This document shows positions 9,085 through 15,961 of a stretch of 64,000 nt of DNA, in pieces; the stretch's first letter is position 1, and each line of letters starts with the position of its first letter. The DNA lies in NCBI GenBank assembly GCA_964540535.1, contig CAZIMO010000005.1, positions 1 to 64,000 of the forward strand, in the 5' to 3' direction. The notes under the pieces were generated by a model, which was not told the origin of the DNA, ran no database searches, and was given only the letters and a program-made list of their open reading frames with translations. This stretch comes from Fimenecus sp964540535. Lineage in GTDB: Bacteria > Bacillota > Clostridia > Oscillospirales > Acutalibacteraceae. Both the position numbers and the translations under genes were made by a program.

Positions 9085-10149
9085 TTAAACACTCCACTTT
9101 TTTTGATTTATGTATTTGTTAAGGGCTTGTTCGGCGTCTTTTTTACGGTCCATACGAACATGAGTGTAAATATCCCTTGTCAACTGAATAGTCGAATGTC
9201 CCATTAAACCCTGTGCAACCTTTTCGTCAATTCCTGCGTCAAAAAGAATGGTAGCATAGGCGTGCCGAAGCTGATGCGGAGTGAAAGTAGTATTGGTTTC
9301 TTTCTGATATTTCTGCCACCTTTTACGCAATGCGGATTTTGTCAGAGGTTCGGCATCACCGAAAATAAAATAGTTTTTTGGCTTGCCATTTGCCATATCT
9401 TCAAGTCTGTTCGCAAGACAGTTAAGCATCATAACATCTCTTATACCAGCGTCACTTTTGGGGTGAGGTGAGAGAATGGGTGTGTTTTGGTTCATACCGC
9501 TGTAATTAACGCTTTTCGTAATGCTTATAGTTTTGCGTTCAAAATCCACATCTTTCCATTGCAACGCAAGAGCTTCTCCACGGCGACAGCCTGTGAAAAG
9601 AATTAAATACGCAAACATACCGAAGCTTGCATCAGCGGACTGCATCACGGTTTCAATCTCATCATCAGAGGGAAGCACTCTTTTGGCTTTCGGAAGATTT
9701 CTCGGAACTGTTACAGCGGACACGGGATTTATGTCTAAATACTCATTCAGCACGGCATATTTGAATATGAGATTTAAAACTATCTTTTGCACCCTTACCG
9801 TTTGTGCTGAATACCTTTGCTTCGCCATACGGTCTAAAATGCGTTGAATGTCCAATGGGGCAATATCTTTTATTTCTTTGTCCTTAAATGTCTCAACGGC
9901 TCTGTTATATGCAGGCTTATAGCATATCTGAGTACCACCCTCAATGCTTTCGCAATGCTGTCCATACCATTCGTCTGCGACTTTTTCAAAATAGATTTTC
10001 TGCTTTTCTTCAAGCTCTGACTTAAAAGCATTGACCTTTTCCACCAACTCAAATTCATCTTTGTAATAAAAGTGTTTTTTAATCTTATCGCCGTTGATTT
10101 CAAAGGTCATTACCTTTTCATAATAGCCGTCTTTTCGCTTTTTAGACAT
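9085..10149 (-). CDS. Phage integrase (tyrosine recombinase)
   Basis: The 354-residue product is a site-specific tyrosine recombinase. An N-terminal AP2-like arm-binding region (KRKDGYYEKVMTFEINGDK) precedes a SAM-like core-binding domain near residues 65-145. The catalytic domain shows FTGCRRGEALAL (first Arg), HQLRHAYATILFDAG (His and second Arg), MGHS, and the Tyr in RDIYTHV. The ATG at 10149 has the site GGAG 9 bp upstream; a longer in-frame start at 10275 would add 42 residues with no family similarity. The gene ends 164 bp from the tRNA-Lys 3' end, in the layout usual for tRNA-integrating phages. A hairpin GTGGAG/CTCCAC overlaps its 3' end. Confidence 0.93.
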   Translation of the reverse strand: MSKKRKDGYYEKVMTFEINGDKIKKHFYYKDEFELVEKVNAFKSELEEKQKIYFEKVADEWYGQHCESIEGGTQICYKPAYNRAVETFKDKEIKDIAPLDIQRILDRMAKQRYSAQTVRVQKIVLNLIFKYAVLNEYLDINPVSAVTVPRNLPKAKRVLPSDDEIETVMQSADASFGMFAYLILFTGCRRGEALALQWKDVDFERKTISITKSVNYSGMNQNTPILSPHPKSDAGIRDVMMLNCLANRLEDMANGKPKNYFIFGDAEPLTKSALRKRWQKYQKETNTTFTPHQLRHAYATILFDAGIDEKVAQGLMGHSTIQLTRDIYTHVRMDRKKDAEQALNKYINQKKWSV

Positions 10150-10186
10150 AGTATCACTCCTTTTGGGGCATAAAAATACCAAAGAC

Positions 10187-10216
10187 TTGACTTTTAAAGC
10201 CTGGGTGTGATAAAAT
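10187..10216 (+). promoter_or_regulatory. Promoter for the first putative ncRNA and perhaps the Abi gene
   Basis: TTGACT (10187-10192) is followed after 18 bp by TAAAAT (10211-10216), preceded by TG to form the extended -10 TGATAAAAT. It points toward the Abi gene, diverging from the integrase gene. Confidence 0.6.
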
Positions 10217-10221
10217 ATAAC

Positions 10222-10302
10222 CGCTTTAGCGAGCAGGTTATGAGTATCACACTCAGACCCTATATAACCGTTCATCTGTTGGTAGCGGATGAGCGGTTTT
10301 TA
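10222..10302 (+). ncRNA. Putative structured RNA upstream of the Abi gene
   Basis: About 80 bases lie between an extended -10 promoter and a terminator hairpin CCGTTCATC/GATGAGCGG with a T-run. GGTTAT (10236-10241) can pair with ATAACC (10264-10269) around an inner hairpin GAGT/ACTC; it can also pair with ATAACC at 10217, so alternative folds exist. The terminator segment ACCGTTCATCTGTTGG is repeated after the Abi gene. From memory, AbiF-type HEPN proteins have been reported with an upstream structured RNA acting as antitoxin; this arrangement fits. The ends are inferred from signals, not measured. Confidence 0.55.
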
Positions 10303-10326
10303 ACTTAATTTGTGCTGGTGTTTAAT

Positions 10327-11247
10327 ATGAGTAAAAATAAACCAAAATTAAATTATGAACAACAAATTGAGCATATGGAAAGTAAGGGTATAAAGTTTTC
10401 CATTATGAATAAAGAAAATGCACTTCACTTTTTGGAAAACAACAATTACTATTTTAAATTAAAAGCATATGCAAAAAATTACGATAAGTGGTTTTCGGGT
10501 TCTGATAAAGACAAGTATAAAGATTTAGAGTTTGCTTACTTAGTTGAGTTATCCACATTAGATATGCAGTTGAGATACTTAATAATAAAGATGTGTTTAG
10601 ATATTGAGCACTTTTTAAAGATTGCATTACTTAAAGATGTTAATGAGAATGCAGACGAGAATGGATACGACATAGTTAAAAAGTTTTTCTATTATAACCC
10701 GAACGTTAAAGAAGATTTAAATATTAAGAAAAACAAATCTTCTTGCAAAGATGTTATAGAAAAGTATATAGAAGATCCTGCTATTTGGAATATTATAGAA
10801 GTACTGTCTTTTGGTCAATTTATGGAACTTTATGAGCTGTATTATCGTCAATATGAAAAGAAAAATTACAGAGCATATTTGGGATGTGTAAAATTCATAA
10901 GAAATGCAGCCGCACATAATAATTGTCTTTTAAATAGCATCAAAAAGCCCTATTCAGTAGAATTTACAGTAAGCAAAAGGATTTCAACAGAAATAGGTAA
11001 AATTAACGGCATTAAAACATTGACGATGCGAAAAATGTTGTCCAATCCGGTAATTCACGATTTTACTGCACTTATATGCCTATATAACAAGGCTATAACG
11101 AGTGATGCAGTAAAGCAACATAGATATGCAGAATTGAATGATTTAATCAATGTCCGTTTTGTAAGACATAAAGAATATTTTGAAAATAATCCGTACATTA
11201 AGGAAGCCTATAATTTTATAAAATTGGTAGTTGACAATTATCTATAA
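10327..11247 (+). CDS. Abi_2-family abortive infection protein (AbiD/AbiF-like, HEPN)
   Basis: The 306-residue protein matches the Abi_2 family: an N-terminal YEQQIEHMESKGIKF, then the region NNYYFKLKAYAKNY, and a helical centre (YLVELSTLDMQLRYLIIKMCLDIEH). R192-N-A-A-A-H197 fits the Rx4H signature of HEPN ribonucleases. Family members stop phage growth by killing or arresting the infected cell. The start at 10327 is chosen because the five extra upstream residues have no ribosome binding site. It is flanked by two hairpins sharing ACCGTTCATCTGTTGG, and a consensus promoter lies across its 3' end. G+C is lower than in the surrounding phage genes, consistent with a cargo gene. Confidence 0.85.
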   Translation: MSKNKPKLNYEQQIEHMESKGIKFSIMNKENALHFLENNNYYFKLKAYAKNYDKWFSGSDKDKYKDLEFAYLVELSTLDMQLRYLIIKMCLDIEHFLKIALLKDVNENADENGYDIVKKFFYYNPNVKEDLNIKKNKSSCKDVIEKYIEDPAIWNIIEVLSFGQFMELYELYYRQYEKKNYRAYLGCVKFIRNAAAHNNCLLNSIKKPYSVEFTVSKRISTEIGKINGIKTLTMRKMLSNPVIHDFTALICLYNKAITSDAVKQHRYAELNDLINVRFVRHKEYFENNPYIKEAYNFIKLVVDNYL

Positions 11248-11259
11248 AATGTGTATAAT
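11231..11259 (+). promoter_or_regulatory. Perfect consensus promoter across the Abi gene 3' end
   Basis: TTGACA (11231-11236), a 17 bp spacer and TATAAT (11254-11259) match the vegetative consensus exactly. The -35 box lies inside the last codons of the Abi gene. No open reading frame follows on this strand before the terminator near 11,380, so the likely product is an RNA. Confidence 0.75.
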
Positions 11260-11265
11260 AATTAA

Positions 11266-11381
11266 CGAAGCACAAAAGAATATTTTCTTTTACAGGAACA
11301 GCCCACGCGTTGTTCCTGATTTTCTTTTTATTGAGATATTATTTACCGTTCATCTGTTGGCGCAGGTGGGCGTTTTTTTAT
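11266..11381 (+). ncRNA. Putative small RNA downstream of the Abi gene
   Basis: Transcription from the consensus promoter would give about 115 bases. It contains a hairpin AGGAACA/TGTTCCT (about 11296-11319) and ends in the terminator hairpin CGTTCATC/GGTGGGCG followed by seven T. The last segment repeats the 16-mer ACCGTTCATCTGTTGG found before the Abi gene. No start codon with a ribosome binding site was seen inside. It could be a second antitoxin-like RNA or a paralogous copy of the first. Confidence 0.5.
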
Positions 11382-11386
11382 TGAAT

Positions 11387-11848
11387 TTATAAAATGGACA
11401 GTGTTGAAATTCCTTCAGTAATGCTCGCAATAAAATTAAATAAAAACATGATTAGATCACTAAACTTTTGAGCGAGAAATTCCCATAAATTGAAAGCTGT
11501 ATCCATATTTATTGGCAATAAACCATGAACAGTTAATTCTTTTAAAATTAAATATGAAACTAAGATGAGCGGTAAATATAAAAAGAAATATAATAAAGAT
11601 TTTTGATAACTATGTGTAATATCAAATTTATTAGAAATCAATCTTACTAAAGGATAACATATAGACCAAAACACCGTATATATAAGTCCGCCAAAGGTTA
11701 TAGAGTAAATCCATTGCATTGCCTCGCTTTCAAAAATTGGGATACTTTCAATTGTAAGGTAACATAATATGTAACGGATTAAATAACTTATTAAACTTAT
11801 TAGTTGATATAAAATGTAATTAAGTTTTGAATAATGTCTGTAATTCAT
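11387..11848 (-). CDS. Small phage membrane protein of unknown function
   Basis: The 153-residue protein has several hydrophobic segments consistent with three or four membrane helices (around residues 13-35, 45-70, 85-105 and near the C-terminus). I do not recognise the family. The ATG at 11848 is chosen because TTTGAGG lies just upstream; an earlier in-frame ATG at 11866 overlaps the repressor stop codon. It follows the repressor on the same strand, the place where lysogenic-conversion or superinfection-exclusion proteins often sit. That role is only inferred from position. Confidence 0.55.
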   Translation of the reverse strand: MNYRHYSKLNYILYQLISLISYLIRYILCYLTIESIPIFESEAMQWIYSITFGGLIYTVFWSICYPLVRLISNKFDITHSYQKSLLYFFLYLPLILVSYLILKELTVHGLLPINMDTAFNLWEFLAQKFSDLIMFLFNFIASITEGISTLSIL

Positions 11849-11862
11849 AAAAACCTCAAACA

Positions 11863-12480
11863 TCAAAATTTAGCTCTTAACTCGACTACCTTTCCGAGAA
11901 CTCGGACGGGTAGTTCTTTTATTTGTTCGTTAGTATATGTCATAACATCATAAGCGGGATTGCTTGGAATAAGATTTATTCCGCCGTTGAATTTCTGAAC
12001 CTTTTTAATTGTAGCTTCGTCACCGTTTACAAGTACAATAGCAATTTCTCCGTTGTTAATATCGGGCTGTTTGCGGACTATGACTACATCACCCTCGGTT
12101 ATTCTAGGTTCCATACTGTCGCCTTTTATTTTCAAGCCAAAAAACTCACCTTGACGAGCCATATCTTCGCTGATTTCTTCATAATCAATTATGTACTCAA
12201 CTGCATCCATTGGAATTCCTGCACGGACAAAGCCGAGAACAGGAATTTTGACGGCATTGTTTGATTTGGTTTTGTTGTTACTATCAATTCCTAATAAATA
12301 TGCTGGGGTAGTATGTAAAACCTTTGCTAAAGGTTCAAGTATATCTGTAGGAAATTTTTTTATATCATTATTTTCGTAACGGTATATGGTAGCAGGAGAA
12401 ACACCTAACTTTTCAGCAACGGATTCAGCGGAAAGACCAATTTCTTTACGGCGTAACTTAATTCGTTCATATATTTCCAT
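11863..12480 (-). CDS. CI/LexA-like phage repressor with S24 peptidase domain
   Basis: The 205-residue protein has an N-terminal XRE helix-turn-helix (LRRKEIGLSAESVAEKLGVS and ATIYRYEN, residues about 10-45) and a C-terminal S24 peptidase. The cleavage-type Ala-Gly is in GFVRAGIPM near residue 90, the catalytic Ser in KGDSMEP near 125, and the Lys in DEATIKKVQ near 160. Such repressors keep the prophage silent and self-cleave when RecA filaments form. Start 12480 has AGAGGTG ahead of it. The gene diverges from the early genes across a region with three operator-like palindromes, which it presumably binds. Confidence 0.9.
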   Translation of the reverse strand: MEIYERIKLRRKEIGLSAESVAEKLGVSPATIYRYENNDIKKFPTDILEPLAKVLHTTPAYLLGIDSNNKTKSNNAVKIPVLGFVRAGIPMDAVEYIIDYEEISEDMARQGEFFGLKIKGDSMEPRITEGDVVIVRKQPDINNGEIAIVLVNGDEATIKKVQKFNGGINLIPSNPAYDVMTYTNEQIKELPVRVLGKVVELRAKF

Positions 12481-12516
12481 ATTTCTCACCTCTTATGAAA
12501 GCATTTTACCACTATA

Positions 12517-12600
12517 TTTGCAAAAATGCAAGTCAATTTTAAAAATAATTCGCAAAAATGCAAAAAAACTATTGACAACTCGCATTTTTGCGAGTAGAAT
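12517..12600. promoter_or_regulatory. Repressor operators O1-O3 and early promoter
   Basis: Three related 16-mers occur: TTTGCAAAAATGCAAG (12517-12532), TTCGCAAAAATGCAAA (12549-12564) and the perfect palindrome CTCGCATTTTTGCGAG (12579-12594). The third fills the spacer of a rightward promoter, TTGACA (12572-12577) and TAGAAT (12595-12600), so a bound repressor would block the early promoter. The arrangement is the typical CI/Cro switch with three sites. Confidence 0.85.
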
Positions 12601-12622
12601 AAGAGCGAAAGGAGGCGAGCAT

Positions 12623-12835
12623 ATGGTCAAATTTGATTTACTCGAACAGAAAATGATTGAAAAGAATGTGAGTAGAAATGAAATGATAGATTTTTTGGGA
12701 ATTGACGAAAGTACATGGTACAGAAAAAGAAAAAATCCCGAATCAATTTCAATTGGTGCTGCCGAAATTATAATTCATGTTCTTTCATTGTCTAAAGAAG
12801 AGGCTGATAACATTTTTGATTTATGTAAAACCTAA
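12623..12835 (+). CDS. Cro-like small DNA-binding protein
   Basis: The 70-residue protein has a predicted helix-turn-helix: KNVSRNEMIDFLGIDESTWY, followed by RKRKNPESISIGAAEIIIHV. It is the first rightward gene after the operator cluster, with the strong ribosome binding site AAAGGAGG, so it is placed like Cro. It would compete with the CI-like repressor for the GCAAAAATGC-type sites; this is inferred from position and fold. A much longer open frame reaching back to 12386 is not real because it runs through the operators. Confidence 0.75.
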   Translation: MVKFDLLEQKMIEKNVSRNEMIDFLGIDESTWYRKRKNPESISIGAAEIIIHVLSLSKEEADNIFDLCKT

Positions 12836-12863
12836 TTTAGTAACAATTTTTTTTAAATCGTTA

Positions 12864-12879
12864 CTCGCATTTATGCGAG
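12864..12879. promoter_or_regulatory. Operator-like palindrome O4
   Basis: CTCGCATTTATGCGAG differs from O3 by one base at its centre. It lies between the Cro-like gene and a small membrane-protein frame, so the repressor may also bind beyond the switch region. Confidence 0.65.
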
Positions 12880-12897
12880 CCGAGGGCAGGTGGAAAC

Positions 12898-13056
12898 TTG
12901 AAAAAAATAAAAAGCAAAACCGCCGATATAATTCGGCGGTATAAAGAAAAGCATACTGTAGGCGATATGGTTATTATTCCGGCTCCGCCATGGTGGCTGT
13001 CGATAGTTATATCCATATTAGCAATGATTATTTCTATTTATAGATTAACGCAGTAA
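12898..13056 (+). CDS. Very small predicted membrane protein (52 residues)
   Basis: A TTG start at 12898 follows AGGTGG by 4 bp. The frame encodes a basic N-terminal half (KKIKSKTADIIRRYKEKH) and a single C-terminal membrane segment after PAPPWWLS. It has no recognised family. It overlaps the 3' end of the leftward gene by 12 bp. The frame is short and lacks an ATG, so it needs support from translation or conservation data. Confidence 0.4.
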   Translation: MKKIKSKTADIIRRYKEKHTVGDMVIIPAPPWWLSIVISILAMIISIYRLTQ

Positions 13057-13359
13057 TGATACTAAAAGAGCACAAACAGAAATGAAAATTGCTATCCAGT
13101 TACGTGCTTCGTTACGCATATTGCGTTTTTTCTCGTTAAGAGTTTCCTCTAAATAAGAAATACCTTTTTCGGTTAGCTTAGCAGTTTTATAATCTGAAAG
13201 ACCCTCTATATCATGTGAACACATTATGAATCCGTGCATATGTAGAATATCTAAAGTTCTGCAAACATCTTCAGTGAGTTCGAATTTTTTACCTTTGGCA
13301 ATAAGGCGAATAAGCTTTAATTCGTTTTTTGTCAATTTTCGATTTAGATTATATTTCAC
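13045..13359 (-). CDS. Winged-helix-like protein with C-terminal membrane anchor
   Basis: The 104-residue protein begins at a GTG with GGAG 9 bp upstream. Residues 1-75 read like a small winged helix (NELKLIRLIAKGKKFELTED, LDILHMHGFI, KLTEKGISYLEE). A basic linker and one membrane helix (WIAIFISVCALLVSLLR) follow. It lies on the strand opposite to the early genes. I do not know its role; membrane-tethered wHTH proteins of phages may sense or exclude, but nothing here proves it. Confidence 0.55.
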   Translation of the reverse strand: MKYNLNRKLTKNELKLIRLIAKGKKFELTEDVCRTLDILHMHGFIMCSHDIEGLSDYKTAKLTEKGISYLEETLNEKKRNMRNEARNWIAIFISVCALLVSLLR

Positions 13360-13413
13360 AAATAATCACTCCTTTGAGATGATTGTAGCATATGTGGGCA
13401 GATTTTACAACTA

Positions 13414-13429
13414 ATCGTATTTTTGCGAT
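13414..13429. promoter_or_regulatory. Operator-like palindrome O5
   Basis: ATCGTATTTTTGCGAT is a diverged version of the O3 palindrome. It lies between the leftward wHTH gene (start 13359) and the rightward gene at 13457, so it may control one or both. Confidence 0.5.
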
Positions 13430-13456
13430 AAAATCAAAAATAAGGAAGTGTTTTTT

Positions 13457-13645
13457 ATGCCAAGAGAAAAAGAATTATATCGTGATTATCTTGAACGGCT
13501 TGATGAAAAGTTTCCTAATAAAGACAATCTTACACAAAAGGATTGTGCTGATTTTCTTGGACTTGATAAAAGAACTGTTAAAAGTCGTTATGGTATTGCA
13601 AGAGGCGGTATTTTAAAAATTCAGCTTGCAAGGCTTTTGAGTTGA
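13457..13645 (+). CDS. Small HTH protein (excisionase-like or regulator)
   Basis: The 62-residue protein has a predicted helix-turn-helix in NLTQKDCADFLGLDKRTVKS. A start at the ATG 13457 is supported by AAGGAAGTG upstream. Its length and position early in the rightward operon fit a Cro, Xis or helix-turn-helix accessory protein of a phage. Which of these it is cannot be told from sequence alone. Confidence 0.6.
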   Translation: MPREKELYRDYLERLDEKFPNKDNLTQKDCADFLGLDKRTVKSRYGIARGGILKIQLARLLS

Positions 13646-13649
13646 TGTT

Positions 13650-13874
13650 ATGGAAAGAAACATCAATTTAAAATCACCTGTGACCAACACATTTGTAGCG
13701 AAACTGCAAATGTTTAAGAACGGTCTGGTCGTCTTGACAGTGAAGAGAAACCGTGACAATGCCGTGTTGCAAGTTGAATGCGGCTCGGAAGCAGAAGCAC
13801 AAAGAATATTGCAGTTCAGCGTAATACAGTGGGAGCAGGTGCAGGAAATTAAAATCTTTCAAGTAAAGGAGTGA
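13650..13874 (+). CDS. Small phage protein of unknown function
   Basis: The 74-residue product is mixed alpha/beta in character (LQMFKNGLVVLTVKRNRDNA and CGSEAEAQRILQF). It has no membrane segment and no motif I recognise. It starts 5 bp after the previous gene and is followed 5 bp later by a zinc-ribbon gene, so it belongs to the same early operon. Small proteins at this place in Firmicutes phages are usually uncharacterised. Confidence 0.6.
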   Translation: MERNINLKSPVTNTFVAKLQMFKNGLVVLTVKRNRDNAVLQVECGSEAEAQRILQFSVIQWEQVQEIKIFQVKE

Positions 13875-13878
13875 AAAA

Positions 13879-14061
13879 ATGGACACAAAATTAAAACCTT
13901 GCCCGTTTTGTGGTTCACCTGCGGAAATGAAAAAAATCTCTGGTAGATGGACGGCAAAATGTACCAAAGAGTGTGCAGGAACAAGAATATTTAATGACCA
14001 AAACAAAGCTATCGAAGCTTGGAACAAGAGGGTAAATAATGACAAACGAAAGAGCGATTAA
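13879..14061 (+). CDS. Lar-like restriction alleviation / zinc-ribbon protein
   Basis: The 60-residue protein matches the Lar-type pattern: LKPCPFCGSPAEMKK, a second Cys pair (C-T-K-E-C), and the end IEAWNKRVNN. Lar of the Rac prophage eases host type I restriction; many phages carry such short treble-clef proteins, and the activity is unproven for most. It has AAAGGAGTG upstream. It overlaps the next gene by 23 bp. The two methyltransferase genes nearby fit an anti-restriction set. Confidence 0.75.
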   Translation: MDTKLKPCPFCGSPAEMKKISGRWTAKCTKECAGTRIFNDQNKAIEAWNKRVNNDKRKSD

Positions 14062-14308
14062 ACAATTAATAAATCAGGTTGCACCAAATGGTAAAAACGC
14101 AAGTATTGAAGCAATAGGATTGGCAATTTCATCCCTTGAATACCGTACACCGCGAAAGCCTGATTATGAGGGTGACGGGTATGATGAAAACGGCGAACTC
14201 ATATATGACACTTGGATATGTCCTTGTTGTGAATGCAAATACGAAGTGGATTATGACAATTATGCTTTTTGCCCCCACTGCGGACAGGCTTTAGATTGGA
14301 GTGATTAA
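14039..14308 (+). CDS. Zinc-ribbon phage protein
   Basis: The 89-residue protein has two CxxC pairs, C-P-C-C near residue 61 and C-P-H-C near 80 (CPHCGQALDW), forming a C-terminal zinc ribbon. The N-terminal part (AIKQLINQVAPNGKNASIEA) is helical. It starts inside the end of the Lar-like gene and ends one base before the next start codon. Its role is unknown; it is a common companion in Firmicutes prophage early regions. Confidence 0.65.
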   Translation: MTNERAIKQLINQVAPNGKNASIEAIGLAISSLEYRTPRKPDYEGDGYDENGELIYDTWICPCCECKYEVDYDNYAFCPHCGQALDWSD

Positions 14309-14599
14309 ATGTTAAGTGAAATTTTATCAAAAATATTTTGGATAGCGTTTGAGGTGGTGCTGATTGCCTGTATGATGATATTTGCGATACGCATAGAGGC
14401 GGCGTGGAAGGTCTACAAGCGGGTCAAAAAGGACTATGCATTAGCACCGAATGTAGTTAAAAAGGGTCATACGGGTAAAAGCAAAGCAGATTTGGAAAAG
14501 TACATAATCAGCGCCAAGGTTGATTTAATCAGTTGGTTGTGCATCTTTTTAGCTTGCGTTTACGCTTGCTTCGATTGCTTTGTGTGGATATTTAGTTGA
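14309..14599 (+). CDS. Small two-helix membrane protein
   Basis: The 96-residue protein has an N-terminal membrane segment (about residues 7-27, with IAFEVVLIACMMIFAI) and a C-terminal one (LISWLCIFLACVYACF, residues about 72-92). A basic, helical cytoplasmic loop lies between them. It abuts the preceding zinc-ribbon gene. I do not recognise a family. Confidence 0.6.
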   Translation: MLSEILSKIFWIAFEVVLIACMMIFAIRIEAAWKVYKRVKKDYALAPNVVKKGHTGKSKADLEKYIISAKVDLISWLCIFLACVYACFDCFVWIFS

Positions 14600-14616
14600 G
14601 TTAAGTGAGGTAAAAA

Positions 14617-15402
14617 ATGAACGCAATACTTAAATATCCGGGCGGGAAATGGCGGATTGCGGATTGGATAATATCATATTTTCCCAAACACAAGGTTTAT
14701 TGCGAGCCTTTCTTTGGTTCGGGAGCGGTTTTTTTTAAGAAATCTCCCACATACATAGAAACCGTAAACGACCTTAACGGTGATGTAGTAAATTTATTCC
14801 CTGTCTGCAGAGAGTACCCGGATGAGTTGGCAAAAGCAATAAATCTTACTCCGTTTGCAAGAGAAGAGTTTATAAATTGCTACGATACGAGTGTCGGCAA
14901 TTCCATTGAAAAAGCTCGCCGCACTATCGTTAGGTATCATCAATCGTTTGGGACAAGCAACAGCAATAAAAAATCGTGGCGAAATGTACAAACCTACGGC
15001 GGACCCCGTTGTGCGACAATGTGGAATAATCTGCCCGAAATTATAGTCGATTGCTGTGAGCGTCTTAAGAATGCACAGATTGAGAATATAGACGCATTAA
15101 CTTTGATTGAGCGTTACAACAGTGAGAATACATTGATATATCTTGACCCGCCATATCTTCAGAGCCTACGCAAAAAGAATATGTATGCTTGCGAAATGTC
15201 GGATGAAAAACATATTGAAATGCTTGAAATCATTAAAAACAGTAAATCAAAAATCATACTCAGCGGATATGATAATGATTTATATAACACAGAGCTTAAA
15301 GATTGGTCTACGGCCGAAAAAGAAACTACGGCACAAATGGGATTACACCGCACTGAAAAGCTTTGGATGAATTTTGAAATAATAAAGGCGGTGAAATTGT
15401 GA
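14617..15402 (+). CDS. D12-class DNA adenine methyltransferase (Dam-like)
   Basis: The 261-residue enzyme would methylate adenine N6 in DNA using S-adenosylmethionine. It begins with the D12-class SAM motif YPGGKWRIADWI and EPFFGSGAVFF, and has the catalytic motif DPPYL near residue 177. No cognate restriction gene lies nearby, so it is an orphan, as usual in phages, where it can protect phage DNA or shift regulation. It overlaps the next gene by 4 bp. Its target sequence cannot be read from the protein alone. Confidence 0.88.
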   Translation: MNAILKYPGGKWRIADWIISYFPKHKVYCEPFFGSGAVFFKKSPTYIETVNDLNGDVVNLFPVCREYPDELAKAINLTPFAREEFINCYDTSVGNSIEKARRTIVRYHQSFGTSNSNKKSWRNVQTYGGPRCATMWNNLPEIIVDCCERLKNAQIENIDALTLIERYNSENTLIYLDPPYLQSLRKKNMYACEMSDEKHIEMLEIIKNSKSKIILSGYDNDLYNTELKDWSTAEKETTAQMGLHRTEKLWMNFEIIKAVKL

Positions 15403-15629
15403 AAACAGTAAATGCAGAAGTTTACGAACCTAAAACAGATTGTTGGGCATATGCTGACGGCAAATGCAAAATTATGAAAGATGAGTATGCCTATTGTAGG
15501 CAATCAAAATGCGGACATTATCAGACAAAGCAACAGCATAAAGCGAAACTCGAAAAAGCAAATCAACGTTTGCAAAGTCTTGGATATGCCGTAAAAGCAC
15601 AAAAAAATAACCGTGTCAGCGGCAACTGA
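15399..15629 (+). CDS. Small cysteine-containing phage protein
   Basis: The 76-residue protein has a conserved-looking Cys set (DCWAYADGKCKIMKDEYAYC and SKCGHY) that could bind zinc. A basic helical tail (KAKLEKANQRLQSLG) follows. It starts within the end of the methyltransferase gene (ATGA-type overlap), so the two are co-translated. I do not recognise its function. Confidence 0.6.
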   Translation: MKTVNAEVYEPKTDCWAYADGKCKIMKDEYAYCRQSKCGHYQTKQQHKAKLEKANQRLQSLGYAVKAQKNNRVSGN

Positions 15630-15705
15630 ACACGGTTAAGGTTGAGGGTTATACAACAACCATTACATATATAGTATAACGCTTAACCTCAAAAATGTCA
15701 AATAG
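15609..15705. repeat. Nested inverted repeats in the gap before 15721
   Basis: AACCGTGT (15609) pairs with ACACGGTT (ending 15637). A second, longer imperfect dyad joins GGTTGAGGGTTATAC to GTATAACGCTTAACC across an A+T-rich loop. No T-run follows. The pair may be an mRNA processing or attenuation structure; it holds no gene. Confidence 0.5.
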
Positions 15706-15720
15706 AAAAGAGATATAAAT

Positions 15721-15957
15721 ATGACAATCATCGAAATGAAAGAAGCTTGGGTGAAACAAGTGCCTGTGATATTAAAAATAGAGCATATCAACCCACGCAC
15801 TGAAACAGACGGCTTGATAAAATACAAGCGAATTATCGGATATGCAAAGGAATTGTCCGCTCCGCACGGAGAAATTGCGTATACGGTTAAGCTTGAAGAT
15901 TACAGCGGTCGCTCAATTACATACGCAAGTCCCGAAAATTTGAGAGTGGCGGTATAA
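15721..15957 (+). CDS. Small phage protein of unknown function
   Basis: The 78-residue product is beta-rich, with segments VPVILKIEHIN, YKRIIGYAKELS and IAYTVKLEDYSGRSITYA. It has no Cys pairs or membrane segment. An AAGAGAT-type site lies upstream. Similar short proteins are found between the replication and methylase genes of Clostridia prophages; the function is unknown. Confidence 0.55.
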   Translation: MTIIEMKEAWVKQVPVILKIEHINPRTETDGLIKYKRIIGYAKELSAPHGEIAYTVKLEDYSGRSITYASPENLRVAV

Positions 15958-15961
15958 AAAT

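Noticed and set aside
10266..11380. The repeated 16-mer around the Abi gene as a pair of CRISPR repeats or an inserted element's direct repeats
   Set aside because: There are only two copies, over 1 kb apart, each forming part of a terminator hairpin with T-runs. No spacer array or Cas gene is present, so paired RNA terminators explain them better.
12386..12622. A long N-terminal extension of the Cro-like gene back to 12386
   Set aside because: It runs through the repressor gene start and the operator region. The ATG at 12623 has a strong AAAGGAGG site and gives a normal size.
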